Shown here: positions 9,694 to 17,086 of the stretch, piece after piece | Layout of the letters: every line of letters begins with the position of its first letter | Numbering within the stretch: position 1 is the stretch's first letter | Assembly: GCF_019056515.1 (NCBI RefSeq) | Contig: NZ_CP064873.1 | Location: forward strand, 2,728,001 to 2,792,000 | DNA from: Microbacterium paraoxydans | Lineage (GTDB): Bacteria; Actinomycetota; Actinomycetes; Actinomycetales; Microbacteriaceae | Length of the DNA: 64,000 nt | Reading direction: 5' to 3' | Notes under the pieces: generated by a model | What the model was told of the DNA's origin: nothing | What the model saw: only the letters and a program-made list of their open reading frames with translations | Databases searched by the model: none | Program-made: the position numbers and the translations under genes

Positions 9694-10466
9694 TGCCTGA
9701 GGGCGATACCGTCTTCCGCACGGCCCGCCGCCTGGACGAGGCCCTCGCGGGCGGCGAGGTCACGCGCTTCGACCTCCGCGTGCCGCGCTTCGCGACCCTC
9801 GATCTGACCGGACAGCGGGTGCACGGCGCCGTCCCCCGTGGCAAGCACCTGCTGCTGCGGATCGGCGAGAGTACGCTGCATTCGCATCTGCGCATGGACG
9901 GCGCCTGGTTCGTATACCGGCCCGGTGAGAAGTGGCGGCATCCCGCGTTCAAGGTGCGGGCGATCGTGGGCACGGCGGAGCGCGAGGCGGTCGGCGTGGA
10001 CATCGCCGAAGTCGAGGTCGTCCCCACCCGCGATGAAGACGACCTCGTCGGCTACCTCGGCCCCGACCCCCTCGCCGCCGACTGGGACCCGATCGAGGCC
10101 GCGCGACGACTCAGCGCCGACACCCGGGCCATCCACGTCGCCCTGCTCGATCAGCGCAACGTCGCGGGCTTCGGCAACGAGTACGCGGCAGAACTCCTGT
10201 TCCTCCGCGGAATCCTGCCGACCACTCCGACCCCGGAGGTCGACGTCGCCGCCCTCCTCGACCTGGGCGTGCGGACCATCCGCGCGAACCGCGACCGCCG
10301 CAACCGCACCTTCACTGGCATCGACCGCCCAGGGCAGGCGACGTGGGTCTACGGACGCGCCGGACGCCCCTGCCGACGCTGCGGAACCCTCATCCGCCGC
10401 GGGGAGCTGGGGGCCGATCCGACCCGCGAGCGGATCACGTTCTGGTGCCCTCGGTGTCAGCGTTGA
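9693..10466 (+). CDS. nei: Fpg/Nei family DNA glycosylase (endonuclease VIII-like)
   Basis: The 257-residue enzyme begins MPEGDTVF, giving the N-terminal Pro nucleophile and the catalytic Glu of the Fpg/Nei family after Met removal; PEGDT is typical of Nei rather than Fpg. The H2TH region is LDQRNVAGFGNEYAAELLF near residue 150. A C-terminal zinc finger is visible as CRRCG, then CPRCQ about 24 residues later, with the catalytic finger arginine region in between. It removes oxidised pyrimidines and cuts the abasic site. Length is normal (about 260). The ATG overlaps the TGA of the EI24 gene by one base. Confidence 0.9.
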   Translation: MPEGDTVFRTARRLDEALAGGEVTRFDLRVPRFATLDLTGQRVHGAVPRGKHLLLRIGESTLHSHLRMDGAWFVYRPGEKWRHPAFKVRAIVGTAEREAVGVDIAEVEVVPTRDEDDLVGYLGPDPLAADWDPIEAARRLSADTRAIHVALLDQRNVAGFGNEYAAELLFLRGILPTTPTPEVDVAALLDLGVRTIRANRDRRNRTFTGIDRPGQATWVYGRAGRPCRRCGTLIRRGELGADPTRERITFWCPRCQR

Positions 10467-10499
10467 GCCGTATCCATCCGCGGGAATGAATATCCCCCT

Positions 10500-10540
10500 C
10501 CCGTGGTTGTTGATATATCCGGAGAACTCCGGAGCACGGG
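10500..10540. promoter_or_regulatory. Nested inverted repeats before the hexapeptide gene
   Basis: CCGGAG-AA-CTCCGG at 10519-10532 is a perfect palindrome. It sits inside an outer pair CCCGTG (10500-10505) and CACGGG (10535-10540). The A+T-rich TTGATATAT between them may be a -10 element for the hexapeptide-repeat gene. The element ends just before its Shine-Dalgarno sequence (GGGAGGA), so it could be an operator or an RNA hairpin controlling translation. Confidence 0.5.
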
Positions 10541-10547
10541 AGGAATC

Positions 10548-10955
10548 GTGGGCAAGAACTACGTCGACATCGAGAACGACCACGGAGCGACGCTGCGGTA
10601 CCGCAAGCACGCCAACGGTCGCGGTCTCGTCGCGCATGGCGCCAAGGTGCATCCGAAGGCGCACATCGAGGCGGGAGCCTACATCGAACCGGGAGCACGC
10701 GTCGGAGCGGGGGCCATCGTCGCCCGCGGTGCGTGGGTGGACGAGGACGCCGTGATCGGCGAGGGCGCGTACATCGACGCCCACGCGCACGTCGGCCAGG
10801 GCGCGGCGGTCGGCGATCACGCGCACGTCGGCGTCCGCACCGACATCGGTGCCGGGGCCCGCATCGTGCGAGGCGCCCGCATCGGCGACGACGAGACGGT
10901 CGCGGCGGGGCTCACCGTCGCCACCGATCAGAAGGGTCTCTGGCTGGCGGCCTGA
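10548..10955 (+). CDS. Hexapeptide-repeat (left-handed beta-helix) protein
   Basis: A 135-residue protein made mostly of hexapeptide repeats: VHPKAHIEAGAYIEPGARVGAGAIVARGAWV and onward to about residue 120. This is the left-handed beta-helix of acyltransferases and gamma-carbonic anhydrases. The N-terminal part (GKNYVDIENDHGATLRYRKH) is not a known catalytic domain. There is no clear HX4H acyl-transferase catalytic histidine, though several His (DAHAHVGQG, DHAHVG) line one face. I chose the GTG at 10548 since GGGAGGA lies just before it; an in-frame ATG at 10503 is in the palindromic promoter. Function is unknown; a structural or metal-binding role is possible. Confidence 0.75.
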   Translation: MGKNYVDIENDHGATLRYRKHANGRGLVAHGAKVHPKAHIEAGAYIEPGARVGAGAIVARGAWVDEDAVIGEGAYIDAHAHVGQGAAVGDHAHVGVRTDIGAGARIVRGARIGDDETVAAGLTVATDQKGLWLAA

Positions 10956-10961
10956 CCGCTC

Positions 10962-11621
10962 TCAGAGCAGTCGCCGCTCCGAGGCCCACGCGGTGAGCTC
11001 GTGGCGGGAGGAGAGCTGCAGCTTGCGCAGCACCGATGAGACGTGGGTTTCCACGGTCTTGATGGAGATGAAGAGGGCGGCGGCGACCTCCTTGTAGGCG
11101 TAGCCGCGGGCGATCAGTCGCATCACCTCCTGCTCGCGCGAGGAGAGGCGGTCGAGCTCGTCCGTCGCGGTGGCGGTCTCGCCGGCCACGGCGCCGAACG
11201 CGTCGAGCACGAACCCCGCGAGCCGCGGCGAGAACACCGCGTCCCCCTCGGCGACGGCGCGCACGGCCTCGCTCACCTCGCGGCCCGATGACCCCTTGGT
11301 GATGTAGCCGCGCGCCCCAGCCCGGATCACCCGCACGACGTCGGCCGCCGCATCGGAGACGCTCAGCGCGAGGAACCGCGTCGCGGTCGGTCGCGTCCCT
11401 CGGATCACGGCCTCCCCACCCGTCGCGTCGTCGCCCCCACCGCCGGGGAGGTGCACATCGAGGAGCACCACGTCCGGGGCCGTCTCCACGATCACGGCGA
11501 TCGCGGAGGGCACGTCCGCCGCCTCGCCCACGACCTCGACGCTCGCATCGAGATCGGCCCGCAGGCCCGAGCGGAAGATGGAGTGGTCGTCGACGATCAC
11601 GACGCGGAGACGGTCAGCCAC
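10962..11621 (-). CDS. LuxR/NarL-type response regulator
   Basis: A 219-residue regulator. The receiver domain has the acidic pair VDDH near residue 10, the phosphorylated Asp in DVVLLDVHLPGG and the conserved Lys in GYITKGSS. An unusually long glycine/aspartate insert (GGGGDDATGG) follows the phospho-acceptor. The C-terminal LuxR helix-turn-helix is DRLSSREQEVMRLIARGYAYKEVAAALFISIKTVETHVSSVLRKL. The start is the GTG at 11621, eight bases inside the upstream kinase gene; longer frames extend back into kinase code and are not coding. It pairs with the PspC-kinase encoded just upstream. Confidence 0.9.
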   Translation of the reverse strand: MADRLRVVIVDDHSIFRSGLRADLDASVEVVGEAADVPSAIAVIVETAPDVVLLDVHLPGGGGDDATGGEAVIRGTRPTATRFLALSVSDAAADVVRVIRAGARGYITKGSSGREVSEAVRAVAEGDAVFSPRLAGFVLDAFGAVAGETATATDELDRLSSREQEVMRLIARGYAYKEVAAALFISIKTVETHVSSVLRKLQLSSRHELTAWASERRLL

Positions 11622-12852
11622 GGGGCTCCTGTCGGATCGGTCCCCGCTCCGGGGACGAGATGGTGGGCAGGCGCAGATGCACCTCGGTACCGGCGTCGTC
11701 GCTGCGCACCGACCCCGTGCCGCCCGCGCGACGCAGCCGCCCGATGATCGACTCCCGCACGCCGAGCCGATCGCCGGGCACCTCGTCGAGCCGGAATCCG
11801 GGACCGCGGTCGCGGACGAACACGTCGACGCCGTCGACACGACCCTCGATGTAGACGGAGATCTCGCCGCCCGCGTGCCGGGCGGCGTTCAGCATCGCCT
11901 CCCGGGCCGCGGCCGCCAATTCCCCGCTCGCCCGCTCCGCCGACAGCCCGGCCGAGACCACCTCGATCCGGACCGGGTGGTCGATCTCGAGCGCTCCGGC
12001 GTAGTCGCGCAGGTCGGTCGGCAGGTCGCTGTCCGCCGGAGCATCGCCGTCGTACAGCCAGGCACGCAGCTCCCGCTCCTGCGCGCGGGCCAGCCGTGCC
12101 GCCTCGCTCGATGCCCCGGCCCGGTTCTGGATGAGGGCGAGCGTCTGCAGCACCGAGTCGTGCAGGTGGGCGGCCATGACGCTGCGCTGCTCCTCCCGGA
12201 TGCGGCGCACGCGCTCCCCCGCCAGCTCCCGCCAGCGCGGGATGAGGGCCGAAGCCACCACCGCCACCAGCCCGGCCAGCGGGAGCAGCACGAGCACGAC
12301 ACCCGAGCGCGCGATCGGCCACGAGAGGAGCAGGAGGACCACGAGGCCGAGGATGAGCACCGCGAGGATGCGGACGGTGGTGGTGTGCCGAGGGCCGCGG
12401 GCCGTGTCGGTGCGATCGATGAGCGTGGCCCACAGCCCGGAGGCGGTCGCGCACAGCGTGGTGCCGCCGACGACCACGGCCGCCATTCCCGGAGGGATCG
12501 AGCCGTTCAGCCAGTCGCTGCCCCCGCGCCACACCACGACGACGAGGGCACCGACGGCCGCGGGGACCAGCAGGAGCCAGGCGACCGGGAGGCGACGCGT
12601 CGGCGCCGTCGTCCCCTCCGTCCACGGCATGAAGGTCCAGCACCAGGCGTACAGGAGCACACCCGCGCCACCGCAGAGCGCCAGGGCGACGAACAGCGCC
12701 CGCACCAGCCCGACGCGCACACCGAGGTGGCGTGCGAACCCGGCGCTCACTCCGGTCACGAGAGCATCGCGATCGCGGGTCAGCGCCGGACGCGCGGTCG
12801 CCGGCGCGGGGCCGGGGAGCGTGGAGACGGCGGAGGGCATACGGTCATCCAA
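11614..12852 (-). CDS. PspC-domain sensor histidine kinase
   Basis: A 412-residue kinase. Residues about 25-80 are a PspC domain (RDALVTGVSAGFARHLGVRVGLVRALFVALALCGGAGVLLYAWCW), followed by four or more membrane helices. The cytoplasmic part has a HisKA_3 dimerisation box (AAHLHDSVLQTLALIQ, phospho-His in HLHD) and an HATPase domain with an N-box (AAREAMLNAARHA) and DRGPGFRLDEV. PspC-fused NarL-type kinases are common in Microbacteriaceae and resemble LiaS-like envelope-stress sensors; that role is an inference. It forms an operon with the overlapping response regulator and is divergent from a second PspC protein at 12955, probably its partner. An in-frame ATG at 12840 is an alternative start. 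Confidence 0.9.
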   Translation of the reverse strand: MDDRMPSAVSTLPGPAPATARPALTRDRDALVTGVSAGFARHLGVRVGLVRALFVALALCGGAGVLLYAWCWTFMPWTEGTTAPTRRLPVAWLLLVPAAVGALVVVVWRGGSDWLNGSIPPGMAAVVVGGTTLCATASGLWATLIDRTDTARGPRHTTTVRILAVLILGLVVLLLLSWPIARSGVVLVLLPLAGLVAVVASALIPRWRELAGERVRRIREEQRSVMAAHLHDSVLQTLALIQNRAGASSEAARLARAQERELRAWLYDGDAPADSDLPTDLRDYAGALEIDHPVRIEVVSAGLSAERASGELAAAAREAMLNAARHAGGEISVYIEGRVDGVDVFVRDRGPGFRLDEVPGDRLGVRESIIGRLRRAGGTGSVRSDDAGTEVHLRLPTISSPERGPIRQEPRG

Positions 12853-12954
12853 TCATCCGCCTCCGCTCTCCGGGACCTCCCTGTCGCGGAATCAGGGTGC
12901 ACTCAGGGGATCCCCCCATGGCCCCGCGGCGCCGCCGACCGCGAGGATCGACTC

Positions 12955-14517
12955 ATGACGATTCCGACCGCTCCGCCACCGCCCGCCGACCACGAGGCAC
13001 CGGCACCGGAAGCGCCCCGCCGACCGCGCGGCGCCGACCGCTTCCTGCTGTGGGTCGCCGGCCTCGGGGTGGTGCGCACCGACGGCTGGCTCGGCGGTGT
13101 CGCGGCGGGCATCGCGATCCGCCTCCGCATCGATCCGCTGATCGTGCGCGGGGTCCTCGTCGTCGCCGCCCTCGTCGGTCTTCCGGCCCTGTTCCTGTAC
13201 GCCCTCGCCTGGGCGGTGCTGCCGGACGTGGACGGCCGCGTGCATCTGCGTGATCTGCTGCAGCGCCGGTACGACCCCGTGCAGCTCGGCATCCTCGCCC
13301 TCGCCGTGACCGGCCTCTTCCCGACGGCGCCGCTCGCCGGGCGCCTGTTCGGCCTCGGCTACGACGGCTGGTCGGCACTGTCGACGGTCACCTGGGTGGC
13401 CGGGCTCGTGCTCGCCGCCGCCTTGCTCTTCCTCATCGTGCGTGCCGCGCGCCGCACTCCGGGCGCTTCCGCGCCGGATCCGGCGGGGGCTTCCGCAGAT
13501 CCGGCGGCCCCGGCCGCGTCCGCCCCCGACGCGGGTTCGGGTCCCGCCACGGGGGCGGACGCCATTCCCTCCATGGCGACGGATGGTCCGGTCTCGGTAC
13601 CGCTCGCCGACGCCGTCGGGCACGACGTCCTCGCCATTCCCGCACCTCCCGCACCCCTGCCTCCGGGCACCCAGGACCCCGCCGCGCTGGAGGCCTGGCG
13701 CGCCCAGCACGCCGCCTGGAAGGAGCAGGATCAGGCCTGGCGCCGCCAGCAGCAGGATGCGGAGCGAGCCGCACGCGACCAGCTCCGCCGGGAGCGTCAG
13801 GCCGAGGCGGCCGTGTTCGCCGCCGCAGCCGCGGAGCGCCGACGTATCCGCCGCGCGTCGAATCCGCGCGCCGGCTTCGCCTTCGTCATGACCGCCCTCG
13901 GACTCGCGATCGTCGTCGGCGCCGGCGTGGGACTCGCCGTCGGTGAAGCTTTCGGCGGCGCGCTGGGGCTGTTGTCCGGCGCGCTGGTCCTGGCCCTGGC
14001 GATGATCACGGCCGGAGCCCTCCGTCGCCGCAGCGGCGCCCTGGCCTTCCTCACCGTGGTGACGCTGGCCGCGGGTCTCCTCACGGGCTTCCTGTCCACG
14101 ATGCCCGGCCTCACCCTCGGGTACGCCTCTCTCACGAACAACCAGGAGGCGCACGTCCGACAGCCGTTCGACGACCTGTACCTGCAGCTCCACCGGCACG
14201 ACGGCGGCCCCCGCCCGATCGAGATCGAGAAGGGGTCGGGGCGGACCGAGATCTTCGTCGACGCCGGCGTACAGCTGCAGCTCCGCGGCACCGTCGGCGA
14301 CGGAGTGGAGGTGAGCTGGCTCCGCGTCGATCCGGACGATCCGATGGTCATGGACACCGGCGTCATCGCCGCCACGCCGCGGGGTGACGAGAACGTCATC
14401 TCCGCGAACATCTCCGCCGAGGAGGGCAGTCCCTCGACGATCCAGCCCGTGACCATCGACCAGGCGAGCGGCGTCATCGTCGTGACCTTGCAGGAGCCCG
14501 AGGAGGGCCAGGAATGA
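12955..14517 (+). CDS. PspC domain-containing membrane protein, LiaF-like layout
   Basis: A 520-residue protein. An N-terminal PspC domain (GWLGGVAAGIAIRLRIDPLIVRGVLVVAALVGLPALFLYALAWAVLP, residues about 40-85) is followed by a membrane segment, a Pro/Ala linker and a charged helical stretch (WKEQDQAWRRQQQDAERAARDQLRRERQAEAAVF). Three more helices follow, then a C-terminal extracytoplasmic domain of about 120 residues (RPIEIEKGSGRTEIFVDAG) with the repetitive beta character of adhesin-like LiaF/DUF domains. It is divergent from the PspC-kinase gene, 102 bp away, so it is likely a sensor partner or a target. Start ATG at 12955. Downstream gene overlaps by ATGA. Confidence 0.85.
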   Translation: MTIPTAPPPPADHEAPAPEAPRRPRGADRFLLWVAGLGVVRTDGWLGGVAAGIAIRLRIDPLIVRGVLVVAALVGLPALFLYALAWAVLPDVDGRVHLRDLLQRRYDPVQLGILALAVTGLFPTAPLAGRLFGLGYDGWSALSTVTWVAGLVLAAALLFLIVRAARRTPGASAPDPAGASADPAAPAASAPDAGSGPATGADAIPSMATDGPVSVPLADAVGHDVLAIPAPPAPLPPGTQDPAALEAWRAQHAAWKEQDQAWRRQQQDAERAARDQLRRERQAEAAVFAAAAAERRRIRRASNPRAGFAFVMTALGLAIVVGAGVGLAVGEAFGGALGLLSGALVLALAMITAGALRRRSGALAFLTVVTLAAGLLTGFLSTMPGLTLGYASLTNNQEAHVRQPFDDLYLQLHRHDGGPRPIEIEKGSGRTEIFVDAGVQLQLRGTVGDGVEVSWLRVDPDDPMVMDTGVIAATPRGDENVISANISAEEGSPSTIQPVTIDQASGVIVVTLQEPEEGQE

Positions 14518-14789
14518 GCACCGAGACCGTCACCGCACCCCGGGTGCGCTGGGCAGCCGTCATCTGGGGGACGACCTTCGCCGCGATCGCCGCGGGGGCG
14601 CTGTGGTTCCTCACCGATACGGAGCGCCGCGCCGCGCTGGCCGACGGCGTCGGGACGATGACTCCCGCCACCCTGCTCACGATCGTGCTCCTCACGGCGG
14701 GGGCCTTGTTCCTCGTCGGCGGTGTCGCCGGACTGGCCCGGCGGACCCAGCGGAACTCCCCCGCCGAGGACTCGGAGGACGCCGAGTAG
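14514..14789 (+). CDS. Small two-helix membrane protein
   Basis: A 91-residue protein with two clear membrane helices (VRWAAVIWGTTFAAIAAGALWFL and TPATLLTIVLLTAGALFLVGGVAGLA), a short loop and an acidic tail. The start codon overlaps the PspC gene stop (ATGA), so it is co-translated and probably part of the same envelope function. No named family is recognised with confidence. Confidence 0.75.
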   Translation: MSTETVTAPRVRWAAVIWGTTFAAIAAGALWFLTDTERRAALADGVGTMTPATLLTIVLLTAGALFLVGGVAGLARRTQRNSPAEDSEDAE

Positions 14790-14799
14790 CCTGGATCCC

Positions 14800-15549
14800 A
14801 TGGCGCACCAGGGACGACGACCCGCGAAGGGCTCCGGCAAGGGCTCACCCGCCCACCGGGGCCGTGCCGCGGGCGGCGGCTCACGCCAGGGGAAGCCGGC
14901 TCCGCGCCGCGCACCCCGCGCCGAGAAGGTGGTGTTCGACGCACCGACCGCCGCACCCGAGGAGCCGCGGACGTTCCGCCTCGGCGCCGTGCCCGGAGCG
15001 ACGCCGGGCAAGTGGATCGACACGTGGAAGCGGCGCCTGCCCCACGTGGCCCTCGAACTCGTCCCGATCGAGGTCTCCGGGCAGCGAGAGGCGCTCGACG
15101 ATCTCGACGCCGCCCTCGTGCGCCTCCCGCTGGACGACGACGCCCTGCACGTCATCCCGCTGTACGGCGAGGTCCCGGTCGTCGTGGCCTCGACCGATTC
15201 GCACCTGCTCGCGGCGGACGAGCTGACGACCGCCGACCTCGACGGCGAGGTGCTGCACTCCCTGTCCGACGACGTGCTCGGGCCGGTGGAGGTGCCGGGC
15301 ACCATCCCCGCACGCGGCGGCCCCCTGTCGACCGCCGACGCGATCGCCACGGCGGCGACGGGTGTCGGCATCGTCCTCGTGCCGATGTCGCTGGCCCGAC
15401 TGCACCACCGGAAGGACGCCGACTACCGGGTCCTCGCCGACGGCCCGGTCTCGACGGTCGCACTCGCCTGGCCCCGTGCCCGCACGACGCCCGATGTGGA
15501 GACGTTCGTCGGGATCGTCCGAGGACGCACCGCGAACTCGTCCCGCTGA
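14800..15549 (+). CDS. LysR substrate-binding-domain-like protein without HTH
   Basis: A 249-residue protein. The first 45 residues are basic and low-complexity (AHQGRRPAKGSGKGSPAHRG). The rest (TFRLGAVPGATPGKWIDTWKRRLPHVALELVPIE onward, with VIPLYGEVPVVVASTDSHLLAADELTTADLDGEVL) reads like the periplasmic-binding-type effector domain of LysR regulators. No N-terminal winged helix is present. Such orphan effector domains occur widely in Microbacteriaceae and have no established role; DNA binding through the basic tail is only a guess. Start ATG at 14800, ten bases after the upstream stop. Confidence 0.75.
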   Translation: MAHQGRRPAKGSGKGSPAHRGRAAGGGSRQGKPAPRRAPRAEKVVFDAPTAAPEEPRTFRLGAVPGATPGKWIDTWKRRLPHVALELVPIEVSGQREALDDLDAALVRLPLDDDALHVIPLYGEVPVVVASTDSHLLAADELTTADLDGEVLHSLSDDVLGPVEVPGTIPARGGPLSTADAIATAATGVGIVLVPMSLARLHHRKDADYRVLADGPVSTVALAWPRARTTPDVETFVGIVRGRTANSSR

Positions 15550-15589
15550 GCCGTCGGGCCCGCACCCTCCCCCTCGTTAGAATCGCCTG

Positions 15590-16306
15590 ATGGCCTCGCT
15601 TCTCTACGTCTGCGTGCGACCCGAGACCGGGGCGGCGGATGCCGAGCACGCCTCGTTCCGGCGGGCGCTCGGAGTCGACGTGGTCGATCGTCTCGATCTG
15701 CTGCACGAGCCGCTGACCGAGGCCCACCTGGATCAATACCGCGGGGTCGTCATCGGCGGTTCTCCCTTCAACGTCACCGACGTCGAGAAGACCCCGGTGC
15801 AGCGGCGCGTGGAGGCCGATCTGGAGACGCTCGCCCGCGCCGCACGGGAACAGCGGATCGCCGCGTTCTTCACCTGCTTCAGCATCGGGGTGCTCACCCG
15901 GCTCCTCGGCGGCGAGGTCGTGACGACCATGCCGGAGGCGGCGAGCGCGACGGTCATCGACACGACGCCCGACGGCGCGGTCGATCCCGTGTTCGGCCCG
16001 TCCGGCCCCGCGCTCACCGTGTTCACCGCGCACAAGGAGAGCGCCGCGACGACTCCGCCGGGGGCGGTGCTGCTCGCCACCAACGCGGTCTGCCCCGTGC
16101 AGGCCTACCGGGTGGGGACGCACCTGTATGCCGCGCAGTTCCATCCCGAGCCGACGCCGCGCGACTTCGCCGATCGGATGACGTTCTACCGCACGACGGG
16201 GTACTTCGATCCGGCGCAGTTCGACGCGGTGCAGCAGGAGGTCCTCGCGGCCTCGGTCACCGAGGGCGCCGCTCTGCTCCGCCGCTTCGCCGAGCTGTTC
16301 GGCTGA
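15590..16306 (+). CDS. Class I glutamine amidotransferase-like protein
   Basis: A 238-residue protein of the GMP-synthase-type glutamine amidotransferase fold. The nucleophile region is FFTCFSIGVL near residue 95, where the usual GxCxGxQ elbow is changed to FTCFSIG. The catalytic His-x-Glu is present in QFHPEPTP near residue 183. Because the elbow glycine is lost, glutaminase activity should not be assumed. Family members split glutamine or gamma-glutamyl compounds. The last 19 bases are duplicated at 16596-16614 with two mismatches, flanking a small lower-GC gene. Confidence 0.8.
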   Translation: MASLLYVCVRPETGAADAEHASFRRALGVDVVDRLDLLHEPLTEAHLDQYRGVVIGGSPFNVTDVEKTPVQRRVEADLETLARAAREQRIAAFFTCFSIGVLTRLLGGEVVTTMPEAASATVIDTTPDGAVDPVFGPSGPALTVFTAHKESAATTPPGAVLLATNAVCPVQAYRVGTHLYAAQFHPEPTPRDFADRMTFYRTTGYFDPAQFDAVQQEVLAASVTEGAALLRRFAELFG

Positions 16307-16614
16307 GCGATACCCGGCGCGTAGAGGTGGCGTCGACGGCAGAATGCAGGGATGAAGTCTGTATGGATCGTGTTCGACGACGAGGATGACGCTGGCATCT
16401 ACGGCGTCTTCGACAACCGCGAGGACGCGGATACCTATGCCGATGAGGTCAGTCACATGTCCTCGAATGGCATGAAGATTGCGGATTTTCCGGTGCCATG
16501 GCGCCTGACGGACAGGGCCACGCGCATAGAGATCTGACACCTTGCGGTGGGTCGGAGCGCATGTGCTCGCTCTTACAGACGAGGCGACGGTCGACGCCGA
16601 GACGTTCGGCTGAG
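16289..16614. repeat. Lower-GC islet bounded by 19-bp direct repeats
   Basis: The end of the amidotransferase gene (16289-16307) recurs at 16596-16614 with 17 of 19 bases identical, including the stop codon. Between them lies a short segment with one 61-codon gene and clearly lower G+C than its neighbours. This looks like an insertion that duplicated the 3' end of the host gene, as small integrating elements do. No integrase is present. Confidence 0.5.
16352..16537 (+). CDS. Small acidic hypothetical protein
   Basis: A 61-residue acidic protein (KSVWIVFDDEDDAGIYGVFD, then NREDADTYADEVSHMSSNGM). The pattern of beta strand, acidic turn, strand and helix resembles small stand-alone proteins that report residue-like input, but I recognise no named family with certainty. 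Codon usage is less GC-rich than any neighbour, and the gene sits inside a segment bounded by direct repeats. The ATG at 16352 is preceded by a weak CAGGG. It is probably a recently acquired gene. Confidence 0.55.
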   Translation: MKSVWIVFDDEDDAGIYGVFDNREDADTYADEVSHMSSNGMKIADFPVPWRLTDRATRIEI

Positions 16615-16615
16615 A

Positions 16616-17086
16616 TCAGGACGGCGCGTCGCCGCGGAGCAGCGGGATGCGCTCGCGCAGGTAGGCATCCAGCGGCATGAAACCGCCCGCCTGACTCCAG
16701 CGCACCGACGGCACGCCGTCAAGGAGCGCGAGCGGACCGGAGGAGCCTCCGGCGTCCACCGCGTCGACGTCGATCACGCTCCAGCCGACGTGCACGACAT
16801 CCCCCTCGTGGAAGCCGCCGCGCAGGGCGAGGGCCCGGCGCTCGGCCCGTGCGCGCGCCGACTCGGCGGTGTATCCCCGACGCCCCGGGTCCGCCGCGCG
16901 GAGCACCTCCGCCGTCGCCAGGGCATGCGTGTCGGTGAGCAGGATGACGCCGAGGTGCCAGGCCTCGCCGACACGGACGATCCGACGCCCGCGCCAGCGC
17001 GAGTCCTTCTCCTCGCCCAGCCCCTCCTTGGGGGCGCCGGCGAGATCCTGCACGGCCTGGGTCAGCAGGGCGGAGGCGGTGGTCAC
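16616..17086 (-). CDS. Conserved hypothetical cytoplasmic protein
   Basis: A 156-residue soluble protein with no recognised domain. It has the sequence RWRGRRIVRVGEAWHLGVILLTDTHALATAEVLRAADPGRRGYTAESARARAERRALALRGGF, a mixed alpha/beta pattern. The GTG start at 17086 overlaps the antiporter stop codon (GTGA), so the two genes are coupled and expressed together. A link to ion homeostasis is therefore possible, but nothing in the protein itself shows it. Confidence 0.65.
   Translation of the reverse strand: MTTASALLTQAVQDLAGAPKEGLGEEKDSRWRGRRIVRVGEAWHLGVILLTDTHALATAEVLRAADPGRRGYTAESARARAERRALALRGGFHEGDVVHVGWSVIDVDAVDAGGSSGPLALLDGVPSVRWSQAGGFMPLDAYLRERIPLLRGDAPS

Noticed and set aside
8770..10826. 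Long minus-strand frames opposite EI24, nei and the hexapeptide gene
   Set aside because: Low-complexity shadow translations; the plus-strand genes have clear domains.
11578..12954. Upstream extension of the PspC membrane protein to an ORF of 979 codons
   Set aside because: The first 459 codons run antisense through the kinase gene; the PspC domain begins just after the ATG at 12955.
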